This document shows, piece after piece, positions 9,801 to 17,598 of a stretch of 64,000 nucleotides of DNA (positions are counted from its first letter, which is position 1; each line of letters opens with the position of its first letter). The notes beneath the pieces were generated by a model that searched no databases, was not told the origin of the DNA, and was given only the letters and a program-made list of their open reading frames with translations. The stretch is taken from contig NZ_QCYJ01000127.1 of the NCBI RefSeq assembly GCF_003123685.1, positions 372,001 through 436,000 on the forward strand. Reading direction: 5' to 3'. Position numbers and translations under genes: made by a program. The stretch comes from Nocardia aurea. GTDB taxonomy: Bacteria > Actinomycetota > Actinomycetes > Mycobacteriales > Mycobacteriaceae.

Positions 9801-10685
9801 CAGCAGCGCGGCCTGCGGATCGAGATGCTGCGCGTCGTCGACCAGCAGATATCTGATCCGGGAGCGTTCGGCGGCGAGTAGTTCGCCGTCACCGGCCAGC
9901 GCGTCGAGGGCCGCGCCGACCAACTCCGCGGCGTCGAGCGCGGGCGCGGTGGCCTCCGGCGCCTCGACACCTACCGACCAGCGCAGCAGCATGGACTGCT
10001 CGTAACGCATGGCGAATCTGCCCGCGGCGACCCATTCCGGCCTGTCGTGCTCGCGGCCGAGGCGGACCACATCCTCGGGCCCCAGTCCGCGTTCGGTGGC
10101 CCGCAACATGAGGTCGCGCAACTGTTCGGCGAATCCGGCGAGCCCGAGCGCGGGGCGGAGTCGTTCCGGCCACAGCCCGGTCGCCCCGGCGGCCATATCG
10201 GTCAGGTCGCCGCGCAACATCTCCCGCAGGACCGCGTCCTGCTCGGCACCGGTCAGCAAACGCGGCGGCGGATTGCCGTGCGCGAGGGCATGTCTGCGCA
10301 GCACCGAGAAGGCATAGGAGTGCAAGGTGCGCACAAGCGGTTCCCTGGTGGCGCCCGGCACGCCGCCCTCGGCGCCGTCCGGACCGGCCAAGCGCCGGGT
10401 GACCGCGTCACGCACCACGCTCGCCGCCTGTTTCGAATGGGTCAGGACCAGCACCGATTCCGGATCAGCCCCGGCCGCGATCCGGTCGGCCGCCAGGTCG
10501 ACAAGCAGCGCGGTCTTCCCGGTGCCCGGACCGCCGAGTACCTGCCACGGCCGCCAGCCGGGCCGGATCGGGCCGACGGCCGCGTTGGCTTCGAACAGCG
10601 CGCGCACCTCGGCGCCCCAGAGCCTGGCCCTGGGTGCCGCTGCGTTCCGGCGAACAAGTCGCACCGCGCTATCCGATCGCACCAC
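6837..10685 (-). CDS. adnA: AdnA: UvrD-like helicase-nuclease subunit with Fe-S nuclease
   Basis: Partner of AdnB in end resection. Walker A is GGPGTGKT at residues 51-58. The Walker B equivalent reads LLVDDAQHLD, with DDAQ in place of DEXQ, as I recall for AdnA. The C-terminal nuclease contains GNLVHTLVQ, IKGRVDRLE and IVDVKTGK. A cysteine in RTCPLRW plus C1261, C1264 and C1270 at the extreme C-terminus form an AddB-like [4Fe-4S] set. Length is 1282 aa, some 230 aa above my memory of the mycobacterial protein. The extra sequence is an acidic insert at about residues 530-675 containing several near-copies of a SERDD unit. The start at 10685 faces lipV across a 103-bp divergent promoter region. 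Confidence 0.92.
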   Translation of the reverse strand: MVRSDSAVRLVRRNAAAPRARLWGAEVRALFEANAAVGPIRPGWRPWQVLGGPGTGKTALLVDLAADRIAAGADPESVLVLTHSKQAASVVRDAVTRRLAGPDGAEGGVPGATREPLVRTLHSYAFSVLRRHALAHGNPPPRLLTGAEQDAVLREMLRGDLTDMAAGATGLWPERLRPALGLAGFAEQLRDLMLRATERGLGPEDVVRLGREHDRPEWVAAGRFAMRYEQSMLLRWSVGVEAPEATAPALDAAELVGAALDALAGDGELLAAERSRIRYLLVDDAQHLDPQAALLVRVIGDAAHTSVVAGDPDQGIFTFRGADSAFLTDLDTPSGQRIVLRESHRASAPVRLAVARIAAKLPGSGPQRFSPPAGDTGTLDGGAAVRVRVLATPAKEAALIADHLRRAHLTAGVPWSDMAVIVRSVPLSLAPLRRALLAAGVPVQQPALDVPLARRRGAAWMLLALRAVLATERGPRASAELFSAEDALELLGGPLGGADQISLRRLRRGIRRSVLDAERREAKAARGVDVPADDPVEPPPEDDERYISESDWDQADYAAEPDAATEYDGAVQVDDGEPAGGEPRWQADEFDRYDDDVDWGLEAAAPSDSGERRSRTVPDRPEWIDHLSERGDPESERDDASFVVDGDDLVTASANAGEADPSERDDESADRNSLINRPSAEVLRELLVGADLRDLLSGLTDVEAAPLRRVVDALDKARKARSDGAGLEDVLWALWIASRLERRWVTQSERGGATGMQADRDLDAAVGLFDAAAAYVDRLPRASIEGFVEYLVQQEIPQGTAPLTAPGEAVALLSAHAAAGREWDVVAVAAVQEGIWPNPRARGTLLHTEDLVDLTAGIDPSGDRVSRAAPILAEERRLLLVACSRARRSLLVTAVESVTGDRDLVPSRFLGELLGHDDDSEPGAVPIADPGRALVMHALVAELRGVVCDDEADPDRRQRAAHQLARLAQAGVPGTHPEEWYGTGDLSSPRPLWGEDETSIALSPSTVEMLRTCPLRWALERHGGTDGDNPHAVKGNLVHTLVQALAGRVPEPQVRAALDRAWQAVDPGTAWHSRQELRRTEAMLETFMAWVRNTRGELTQAGVEVSVDCELPGRTEDEAAVRIKGRVDRLERDAFGRFVIVDVKTGKSPITKQAAADHAQLATYQVAAAFGALDLHTDSGDAESDGADPSGDRPAPEGVEPGEPGGARLVYVAKPNAKEGATQRMQEPLDAEALDSWRGTIHDAATSTRGPSYLAMRNDGCRHCAVSGSCPVQDTGRQVTDE

Positions 10686-10788
10686 GCGCGCTATTGCAAC
10701 AGACGGCTACGACAGACCCGCCGCTCCCCCGCCTCTGTGAGCCGCCTCCGCGAGTTGCCGCCCGGCCCGCACGCGACAGAATGGTCTC
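10686..10788. promoter_or_regulatory. Divergent adnA / lipV promoter region
   Basis: This 103-bp spacer lies between the divergently transcribed adnA and lipV-like genes and must carry both promoters. I see no clear inverted repeat or SOS box in it. Confidence 0.4.
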
Positions 10789-11568
10789 GTGTCGATACTT
10801 CATGCGCACCGCTTCGGTCCCGCTTCCGGGCCGCTCGTTCTCGCCCTGCACGGGCTGACCGGCCACGGGCAGCGCTGGGCGGCGCTCGCACAGGAGTATC
10901 TGCCCGAGATCCGGGTCCTCGCCCCCGACCTGCGCGGTCACGGCCGCTCGACCTCGCTGCCGCCGTGGGATTTCGAACAGATCGTGGCGGATCTGGTCGC
11001 GCTGCTCGCGACCGAGACCGACGAGCCGGTCCTGGTCGTCGGGCATTCGTTCGGCGGCGCGACGGCACTGCACCTGGCGCGGCGTCATCCGGACCTGGTC
11101 CGTGGGCTGGTGTTGCTCGATCCGGCGATCGCCCTGGACCCGGTCCGGCTGGAGGACATCGCGCGCAGCACGCTGGCACACCCCGACTACGCGAACGTCG
11201 AGGACGCCAGGGGCGACAAACTGGCCAGCGCCTGGGCCGACGTCGCGCCGGGCCTGCTCGACGCCGAACTGGACGAACACCTGGTCCCCACCGACGGGGG
11301 CCGCGTGGGCTGGCGGATGAGCCTGCCCGCCGTCACCTCCTACTGGGGGCAGCTGGCCCGCGCTCACGTGCTGCCGCCCGCCGACCTGCCGACCGTCCTC
11401 GTGCAGGCGATGAAGGTGACACCGCCCTTCGTGACGCCGGAATTCCGCGCCGCGCTCAGCGCGCATCTCGGCGATCGGCTCGTCGTCCGCGAATTCGACT
11501 GCGATCACATGGTCGCGCAGTCCCTGCCCGCCGAGACGGCCGCACTCGTGCGCGCGGCCCTCGGCTGA
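10789..11568 (+). CDS. lipV: Alpha/beta hydrolase, LipV-like
   Basis: A cytoplasmic alpha/beta-hydrolase of 259 aa. The oxyanion segment is LHGLTGHG near residue 20. The nucleophile elbow is VGHSFGG with Ser87, an acidic residue follows in the DPAIAL region, and the catalytic His240 lies in CDHMVAQ. These are the triad positions of esterases and lipases. Its place between adnA and the alkyltransferase-like gene matches Rv3203 (LipV) of M. tuberculosis. The next gene starts 3 bp after the stop, so the two are probably co-transcribed. The natural substrate cannot be read from the sequence. Confidence 0.85.
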   Translation: MSILHAHRFGPASGPLVLALHGLTGHGQRWAALAQEYLPEIRVLAPDLRGHGRSTSLPPWDFEQIVADLVALLATETDEPVLVVGHSFGGATALHLARRHPDLVRGLVLLDPAIALDPVRLEDIARSTLAHPDYANVEDARGDKLASAWADVAPGLLDAELDEHLVPTDGGRVGWRMSLPAVTSYWGQLARAHVLPPADLPTVLVQAMKVTPPFVTPEFRAALSAHLGDRLVVREFDCDHMVAQSLPAETAALVRAALG

Positions 11569-11571
11569 ACG

Positions 11572-11889
11572 ATGCCGACCTCCGACGCCGAGATCGAACA
11601 GGTACGCGCCCTGGTCGGACGCATCCCGCGTGGTTCGGTGGCCACCTACGGCGATATCGCGGTGGCGGCGGGGCTGTCCACTCCCCGCACCGTCGGCTGG
11701 ATCATGCGCACCGATTCCGCCGACCTGCCGTGGCACCGGGTGCTCAGCGCGAGCGGCAGGCCCGCCGCCCATCTGGCCCACCGGCAGCTGCGGCTGCTCG
11801 CCGAGGAGGGTGTGCCGATCCGGGACGGACGGGTAGATCTGGCGACAGCGCGTTTCAAGTTTCCCGAACTTCGGGATCGGTGGACATGA
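11572..11889 (+). CDS. Alkyltransferase-like protein (MGMT family, no active-site Cys)
   Basis: A 105-aa DNA-binding domain of the O6-alkylguanine-DNA alkyltransferase fold. The recognition-helix region reads GSVATYGDIA and STPRTVGWIM. The active-site loop has Trp54 in PWHRV where the repair enzymes have PCHRV, so the alkyl-accepting cysteine is missing. Alkyltransferase-like proteins of this kind bind O6-alkylguanine and recruit nucleotide excision repair. It follows the LipV-like gene by 3 bp and corresponds to Rv3204. Confidence 0.88.
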   Translation: MPTSDAEIEQVRALVGRIPRGSVATYGDIAVAAGLSTPRTVGWIMRTDSADLPWHRVLSASGRPAAHLAHRQLRLLAEEGVPIRDGRVDLATARFKFPELRDRWT

Positions 11890-11908
11890 CGCGGGTTACC
11901 GTGGAGGA

Positions 11909-12658
11909 ATGTCCACCCGCCTGGCGCGTGTCGTATTCGATGCTGACCGGCCGCGGTCCGTCGCGGGTTTCTGGGCCGAACTACTGGGCTGGGCGGTGCC
12001 CCTCGATCGATCCGACGAGGTCGATGTGGCGGCACACGATCCGGACGGCCTGGAGATCGCGCTGACGTTCCTTCCCGCGGCGCACACCAAACAGGGCAAG
12101 AACCGTATCCATCTCGATCTGGCGAGCCGCTCACTGGACCACCAGCGGGTCCAGGTGGATCGCGCGCTGTCCCTCGGCGCACGTCATATAGATATCGGAC
12201 AGGGCGCGGTGCCCTGGGTCGTCCTCGCCGATCCCGAGGGCAACGAATTCTGCGTTCTGGAACCTCGCGAGCAATACGTCGACACCGGAGCGGTCGCGGC
12301 CATCGTGGTCGATACCAGGGATCCGGTGCGGCTGGCCGAATTCTGGTCGACCGCCTCGGGCTGGCCGGTGACCTACGGCGGCGCCGAGATCGCCGGGTTG
12401 CGCTCGGCGACCGGTCTCGGCTGCTGGCTCGAGTTCGTGCACACCCCCGAACAGAAATACGGTCGCAATCGCCTGCACCTGGACCTCACGTCCTTCCCCG
12501 CCGACGACCCGGCCGAGGAAGTGGCCCGGCTCCGCGCGGCGGGCGCGACGCCGCTCGCCGCGGGCAGTCTCGGCGACGCACCCGGACTGCCGCTCGCCGA
12601 TCCGGAAACCAACGAGTTCTGTCTCCTGCGCCCCGCGCCCGACTACACGGTCGCCTGA
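11909..12658 (+). CDS. VOC-family protein with two glyoxalase-like domains
   Basis: Two tandem vicinal-oxygen-chelate domains of about 120 aa each. Both contain a repeated pattern: NRIHLDL and NRLHLDL, then LADPEGNEFCVLEP and LADPETNEFCLLRP. They end near residues 118 and 245. This matches actinomycete Glyoxalase_6-type proteins, for which no general substrate is known. The ATG at 11909 follows a GGAGG at 11903-11907 by only 1 nt, which is unusually tight, but no better in-frame start is close. The gene follows the MGMT-like gene by 19 bp and may belong to its transcript. Confidence 0.82.
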   Translation: MSTRLARVVFDADRPRSVAGFWAELLGWAVPLDRSDEVDVAAHDPDGLEIALTFLPAAHTKQGKNRIHLDLASRSLDHQRVQVDRALSLGARHIDIGQGAVPWVVLADPEGNEFCVLEPREQYVDTGAVAAIVVDTRDPVRLAEFWSTASGWPVTYGGAEIAGLRSATGLGCWLEFVHTPEQKYGRNRLHLDLTSFPADDPAEEVARLRAAGATPLAAGSLGDAPGLPLADPETNEFCLLRPAPDYTVA

Positions 12659-12767
12659 TCGCGTGAGCACGGTGCGCCCCGCCGTCGACCAGGTCGCGCC
12701 GCGTCGTGCGGGAACGCCGACGAATTAGCATGGCGCACATGCGGTACCTATCCTCCGGGCGGCTCCG

Positions 12768-14567
12768 ATGAGAGCCGCCGACGCCATCGTGCTCGCCGGC
12801 GGACGCGCCAGCCGCATGGGCGGAATCGACAAACCCGGCCTCGTCATCGGCGGACGCACGCTGCTCGACGCCGCGCTCGCGGCCGTGGCGGGCTGCGGGC
12901 GCACGGTGGTCGTCGGTCCGCGTCGACCGGACCTGGCCGCGCGATTCCTCCAGGTGCGCGAAGTGCCGCCGGGGTCGGGCCCGGTCGCGGCGGTGGACGC
13001 GGGACTGCGCGCGCTCGACGTCGATCCCGCTCCACTGGTGGTGGTACTCGCCGCCGATATGCCGTTCCTGACCGCCGCCGCGATCGCGACACTGCTCCGA
13101 CAGGAGGCCGAGACCGGCGCGGACGCGGTCTTCGCCGCCGACGACGACGGCAGGCCGCAGTACCTGATCGGGCTGTGGCGGCGGGCCGCGCTGATCGCCG
13201 AACTCGGCAAACTGGATTCGCTGATCAACCAGCCGATGAAGGCCCTCATCCCCACCGAGACGGTCATCGTGCCGGTGCCCGGTGTCGCCGATGTCGACAC
13301 CGACGACGAGTTGCAGCGCGCGCGTACCGAAGCCGCCGCCGCCACCGCGGCGACGGAAACCTCTGCCGGCGCCGAGGCCCGCGTCTCCGACGTCGTACCG
13401 CCCACCCCGTTGACCGTCGACGAGGCCAGGCGGGTCCTACGCACCGATCTGTCCCGGCTCACCGCCTACCGCACCCGGTTGCGCGCGGTCGGCGGGGCGG
13501 TGCTGGCCGCGCCGTTGACGGCCGAGGGGCCGCTGCCCCGCTTCGACGTGTCGGCCATGGACGGTTACGCGGTCTGTGGCGACGGGCCGTGGCAGTTGCG
13601 CCGTGACATCGGTTTCGCCGGCGGTCAGCGTCCGGTCGGACTCCTTGCGGGCGAAGCGGTGCGCATCGCCACCGGCGCGCACGTGCCGGACGGCACCACC
13701 GGCGTGCTGCGCGACGAATTCGCCGAGCTCGGGCCAGGGCACATCCTGCATCGACTACCGGACACCCCGGCGCGCGCGGACATCCGCCGACGTGGCGAGG
13801 ATCGCGGTCCGGGCGACCTCGTCGCGGTCGCCCGCACCCGCGTCACGCCCGCGCTGATCTCCGCGGCGGCCAGCGTCGAGGTCACCGAGGCGTTCGTGCG
13901 CGGACCGGTGCGCGCGCGAATCGTGATGACGGGCGACGAGATTCGCAGCGACGGACCGTTGCGGATCGGACAGACACGCGATTCGATCGGTCCCGTGCTC
14001 CCGGATATCCTCGCCCACTACGGTATTCGCACCTCGGATCGGGTGCACCTGCGTGACACCGCTTCCGGCTTCGACGAAGTACTCACTGCCACAGAGGATA
14101 TCGACCTGCTGGTGATCGTCGGGGCGACCGGGGGCGGCGCGGCCGACCAACTGCGCGGCGCGATCGCCCGCGCGCACGCCCGCGTGCTCGTGCACCGATT
14201 GCGGCTGCGTCCCGGCGGCTCCACCCTCGTCGCGGAACTGCGGTCGGGCACGACCGTGCTCGGCCTGCCCGGTAACCCGTTCGCCGCCGTCGCGACCCTG
14301 ATGACGCTGGCCGCCGCCATCGTCGATGGCCGCACCGACGCCGAGCCGGGCCGCTTGCTCACCGGGCCGCTGCACAACGCCGCGTCCATCACCTCCACCG
14401 TCCCCCGCGTCGTCCCGGCACGCTTCGCCGTGTCCGGTGGCTGGCTGGGCGAGCCGCAGACCAGCACCTCGCACCTCGGCGATCTCGTCGACGCCGACGG
14501 TCTGGTCCTGGTCCCGGCGGGCGCCGCCGACGGAGTCGTCACCGAATTCCTGCCCCTACCGGCCTGA
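12768..14567 (+). CDS. MobA-MoeA fusion: molybdenum cofactor guanylyltransferase / molybdopterin molybdotransferase
   Basis: A single 599-aa protein joins two steps of molybdenum-cofactor synthesis. Residues 1-190 are MobA-like with IVLAGGRASRMGGIDKP, a nucleotide-binding GGxxxRM loop, and LAADMPFL. The linker is Ala/Glu-rich (about 185-210). Residues 215-599 are MoeA-like with FDVSAMDGYAV, GDEIRSDG, DSIGPVLPDIL, VGATGGGA and GLPGNPFAAV. MoeA inserts molybdate into adenylylated molybdopterin; MobA transfers GMP to form the bis-MGD used by NarG. The gene is near narGHJI, a plausible client. A bifunctional protein may channel the cofactor, but that is inference. Confidence 0.9.
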   Translation: MRAADAIVLAGGRASRMGGIDKPGLVIGGRTLLDAALAAVAGCGRTVVVGPRRPDLAARFLQVREVPPGSGPVAAVDAGLRALDVDPAPLVVVLAADMPFLTAAAIATLLRQEAETGADAVFAADDDGRPQYLIGLWRRAALIAELGKLDSLINQPMKALIPTETVIVPVPGVADVDTDDELQRARTEAAAATAATETSAGAEARVSDVVPPTPLTVDEARRVLRTDLSRLTAYRTRLRAVGGAVLAAPLTAEGPLPRFDVSAMDGYAVCGDGPWQLRRDIGFAGGQRPVGLLAGEAVRIATGAHVPDGTTGVLRDEFAELGPGHILHRLPDTPARADIRRRGEDRGPGDLVAVARTRVTPALISAAASVEVTEAFVRGPVRARIVMTGDEIRSDGPLRIGQTRDSIGPVLPDILAHYGIRTSDRVHLRDTASGFDEVLTATEDIDLLVIVGATGGGAADQLRGAIARAHARVLVHRLRLRPGGSTLVAELRSGTTVLGLPGNPFAAVATLMTLAAAIVDGRTDAEPGRLLTGPLHNAASITSTVPRVVPARFAVSGGWLGEPQTSTSHLGDLVDADGLVLVPAGAADGVVTEFLPLPA

Positions 14568-14650
14568 ATACCGGAGCCCGAATAATATTCTCGATTCCTC
14601 TTCCGATAGCCATACCCACTCGCTATGGTGATCAGTGTTAGGCGAATAAA

Positions 14651-14677
14651 ACATCACTTCGGACACATCACTTCGGA
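14651..14677. repeat. Tandem 13-bp direct repeat upstream of the small basic protein
   Basis: ACATCACTTCGGA occurs at 14651-14663 and again at 14665-14677, with one C between the copies (period 14). The second copy merges with the GGAAAGGA ribosome-binding site of the next gene. It may be an operator or a translational control element; nothing else supports a role. Confidence 0.6.
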
Positions 14678-14692
14678 AAGGACCGAGTGGAG

Positions 14693-14872
14693 ATGGCTGA
14701 AAAGTCGAAGAAGACGCCTAAGAAAATGCCCAAGCAGATGCCGAGGCAGCAGCAACAGCAGCGCCAGGAGCAGGGCATGGGCCGAGCGGGATCGCCCGAG
14801 GATCCGCAGATGGAGGGCCGTCAGCGGCCTCCGTCGCAGCGTGACGCGGAGCGCCGCCACGGCCAGAACTGA
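14693..14872 (+). CDS. Small basic Lys/Gln-rich hypothetical protein
   Basis: Codes for about 59 residues starting MAEKSKKTPKK. A GTG six bases earlier (14687) is an alternative start. The sequence is nearly all polar: a Lys-rich head with K-P-K-K-M-P-K-Q-M-P repeats, a run of five Gln, then a charged tail ending RHGQN. No hydrophobic core is visible, so it is probably intrinsically disordered and may bind nucleic acid. A GGAAAGGA sequence precedes it and a strong palindromic hairpin follows, which suggests an independent transcription unit. I do not recognise a named family. Confidence 0.6.
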   Translation: MAEKSKKTPKKMPKQMPRQQQQQRQEQGMGRAGSPEDPQMEGRQRPPSQRDAERRHGQN

Positions 14873-14878
14873 TTGACG

Positions 14879-14924
14879 AACACACTGCGACCGCCGGTAC
14901 CGGTACCGGCGGTCGCAGTGTGTT
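14879..14924. terminator. Perfect 46-bp palindrome, probable terminator
   Basis: The 23 bases from 14879 are the exact reverse complement of the 23 bases from 14902, centred on GGTACC|GGTACC. A short T run follows. It begins 6 bp after the small basic gene, so intrinsic termination is the simplest reading. The remaining stretch up to 15178 shows no gene. Confidence 0.75.
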
Positions 14925-15178
14925 TCCGCGACCTTCCGAATAACCCGAAGAATGGATCGACCGAGCGCGCCGAATTGTAATGTTCCATACCGGCGCGCCG
15001 TAATTTCGTTGCGCTTCGCAATTCCCCGCCGACCACGGAAGCCGACGCGAACACGAACGCTTCCCGGCGCATACCGCGAGCGCCGTCACCCTATCGGCGA
15101 CCCCGAATCCGAGCACCCGTTCCACGCATCCTGCGCCGAACCCTGGCGACCAGGCCGCGCGACTCCTTGACTGTCCGG

Positions 15179-17491
15179 ATGGCTGTCCCCTCCCACGCGC
15201 GCGGGTACGCGTCGTTCGGCGGTGCCGTCGGACGCACCACCGCGGAATCCACCCCCGAGTGGACCTACCCGCCGACCGCGCCCGCCGACGCGCCGAACAT
15301 CATCGTGGTCCTGGTCGACGACATGGGATACAGCGATATCGGCCCATTCGGCTCGGAGATCGACACCCCGACCCTGGACCGGCTCGCCGCCGCCGGGGTC
15401 CGGCTCACCAACTACCACACCACGCCGCTGTGCTCGCCGTCGCGGGCCGCGCTGCTGACCGGAATCAATTCCCACCGTGCGGGTTTCGGCTTCGTCGCCA
15501 ACGCCGACCCCGGATATCCTGGACTGCGGCTGGAACTGGCCGACGATGTGCTCACCCTGCCGGAGATCCTGCGCGCGGGCGGCTACGCCACCTACGCCGT
15601 CGGCAAATGGCATCTGGTGCGCGATACCACGATGAATCCCGCGGCACACCGTGATTCGTGGCCGACCCAGCGCGGATTCGACCGCTACTACGGTTCGCTG
15701 GAGGGACTGAACTCCTTCTACTACCCGAACCAGCTCGTCTCGGATTCCTCGGTGGTCGACATCGAGGAATATCCGCCGGACTACTACCTCACCGACGACC
15801 TGACCGACAAGGCCATCGGCTACCTGAAGGATCTGCGCGCCCACGACGCGTCCAAACCCTTCTTCCTGTACTTCGCGCACGTCGCCATGCACGGCCCGTT
15901 GCAGGCCAAACCCGAGGATCTGGCGAAGTACCGCGGGCGCTACGCCGAAGGCTGGGACGCGCTGCGGCAGAGCCGTTTCGCCGCCCAGCTCGCGCAGGGA
16001 CTCTTCCCGGAGGGCACCCGTCAGAAGGCCCGCAATACCGAGCCGGGATACGAAGCGGCCGAATGGGATTCGCTGAGCGAGAAGCAACAGCGACGATTCG
16101 CGCGGTACATGGAGGTGTACGCGGGCATGGTCGACAGCGTCGACCAGAGCCTCGGCCGCGTTCTGGACGTGGTCGAACAGTTCGGGGAACTCGACAACAC
16201 CATCGTGGTGTTCACCTCCGACAACGGCGGCACCGCCGAGGGCGGACCGGAGGGAACCCGCAGCTATTTCGCCGAATTCGCCCATATCGACGATCCCGAC
16301 TGGATCGGCGATGTCGCGCACGACGAAGAACTCATCGGCACCGCGCGACTGGGCGTGCACTATCCGCGCGGTTGGGGTCAGGCCTCCAATACGCCGTTCC
16401 GCTTCTACAAGGGCCAGACCTTCGCGGGCGGAGTGCGGGTTCCGCTGATCGTGTCCTGGCCGAAGGGTCTGCCGCGCGCCGAGGGCGACAACGGCATCCG
16501 GCACGAGTACGCCTACGTCACCGATCTCGCGCCCACGCTGCTGGACCTGGTCGGACTCTCGCACCCGGGCGTACGGAACGGCTTACCCGCCAAGACATTC
16601 GACGGCACCTCGGCGGCCGGGCTGTTACGCGACCCGCGCGCGAGGACCACGCACACCGAACAATATTCCGAGATGACCGGCCACCGGGGCTTCTACCGCG
16701 ACGGCTGGAAACTGCTCTCGCTGCACGGCCCCGGCGCCGAACTGGACGCCCCGGCCTGGCAACTGTTCGACGTGCGCGCCGATCCGACCGAACTCCACGA
16801 TCTGTCGGACCGATTCCCGGACAAGGTCGCCGAACTCGCGGCGGCCTGGGACGAATCGGCGTGGGCCAATACCGTGTTCCCCCTGCTCACCCGGCAGGAT
16901 CTCGCGCGCCGACGGCCCGAGGAAGCCCGCCTCGGCGCACCGGTGCGCCTGCTCCCCGGCACGCCCACCCTGGAGCGCTACCGCTCCCAGCGCCTGATCG
17001 CCTACCACGACTTCACCGTCACCGCCGAACTCGGCGGATATCGCTCCGGAGACGAAGGCGTGCTCGTCGCCCACGGTGATCCGCTCGGCGGATATCTGGT
17101 CTACATCGAGGACGGGCGGGTCGTGGTCGGGGTGAACAGTTACGGGATCTACCGGTCGGTGACGACCGAACCGCTGCCCCCCGGCACGAATCGGATCACC
17201 GTCGAGGCGGTGATCCGGCCACGGCTGCGTCAGGATTTCCGGATCGTCGTCGACGGCCTCCCCGACGCCGAACTCACCGACCAGGTCCAATTGGTCGGCA
17301 TGTCGCCGTGGACGGGCATCTCCGTCGGCGTCGACGCCCGCGGCCCGGTGTCATGGGATCTGCGCGCGCGACGCGGACCGTTCCGCTACACCGGTGATCT
17401 GCGTGCCGTCAGCTATGTCCCCGGCCCGATCCGCGTCCCGCGCGCGACCATCGACGCGGTGGAGCGCGAAGCGGAATACGCCGCCGAATGA
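15179..17491 (+). CDS. Type I arylsulfatase
   Basis: About 770 aa, in the size class of mycobacterial AtsA-type sulfatases. The metal site is visible early (VLVDDMGYSDIG). The sulfatase signature CSPSRAALLTG lies around residue 85, and its cysteine would be converted to formylglycine. KWHL, HVAMHGPLQ and FTSDNGG are further family motifs with metal and substrate ligands. The last 170 residues form a beta-rich C-terminal domain (GGYLVYIEDGRVV and following). No signal peptide is seen, so it is probably cytoplasmic. A TTG at 15167 is an alternative start; neither has a convincing ribosome-binding site. No formylglycine-generating enzyme gene is in the window. Confidence 0.88.
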   Translation: MAVPSHARGYASFGGAVGRTTAESTPEWTYPPTAPADAPNIIVVLVDDMGYSDIGPFGSEIDTPTLDRLAAAGVRLTNYHTTPLCSPSRAALLTGINSHRAGFGFVANADPGYPGLRLELADDVLTLPEILRAGGYATYAVGKWHLVRDTTMNPAAHRDSWPTQRGFDRYYGSLEGLNSFYYPNQLVSDSSVVDIEEYPPDYYLTDDLTDKAIGYLKDLRAHDASKPFFLYFAHVAMHGPLQAKPEDLAKYRGRYAEGWDALRQSRFAAQLAQGLFPEGTRQKARNTEPGYEAAEWDSLSEKQQRRFARYMEVYAGMVDSVDQSLGRVLDVVEQFGELDNTIVVFTSDNGGTAEGGPEGTRSYFAEFAHIDDPDWIGDVAHDEELIGTARLGVHYPRGWGQASNTPFRFYKGQTFAGGVRVPLIVSWPKGLPRAEGDNGIRHEYAYVTDLAPTLLDLVGLSHPGVRNGLPAKTFDGTSAAGLLRDPRARTTHTEQYSEMTGHRGFYRDGWKLLSLHGPGAELDAPAWQLFDVRADPTELHDLSDRFPDKVAELAAAWDESAWANTVFPLLTRQDLARRRPEEARLGAPVRLLPGTPTLERYRSQRLIAYHDFTVTAELGGYRSGDEGVLVAHGDPLGGYLVYIEDGRVVVGVNSYGIYRSVTTEPLPPGTNRITVEAVIRPRLRQDFRIVVDGLPDAELTDQVQLVGMSPWTGISVGVDARGPVSWDLRARRGPFRYTGDLRAVSYVPGPIRVPRATIDAVEREAEYAAE

Positions 17492-17513
17492 GGACGCGAC
17501 CGCGTGACCACAC

Positions 17514-17530
17514 CGCCCGATTTTCGGGCG
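17514..17530 (+). terminator. Short GC hairpin after the arylsulfatase gene
   Basis: CGCCCGA, loop TTT, TCGGGCG forms a 7-bp GC-rich stem 22 bp after the sulfatase stop and before the methionine-salvage operon. It has no T tract, so it may be a weak terminator or part of the mtn leader. Confidence 0.4.
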
Positions 17531-17598
17531 AAGGCGCCTTTCGGATACCGTTCACCAGGCACTATGCAGTTTCTTCTCCGCGGTAAAGGATGCACCTG

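Noticed and set aside
15086..16564. A 492-codon minus-strand open frame
   Set aside because: Antisense to the arylsulfatase, which has its catalytic motif and a normal length.
17492..17598. Possible S-adenosylmethionine riboswitch before the methionine-salvage operon
   Set aside because: The spacer is only about 107 bp and shows one short hairpin; the conserved core of known SAM riboswitches is not visible.
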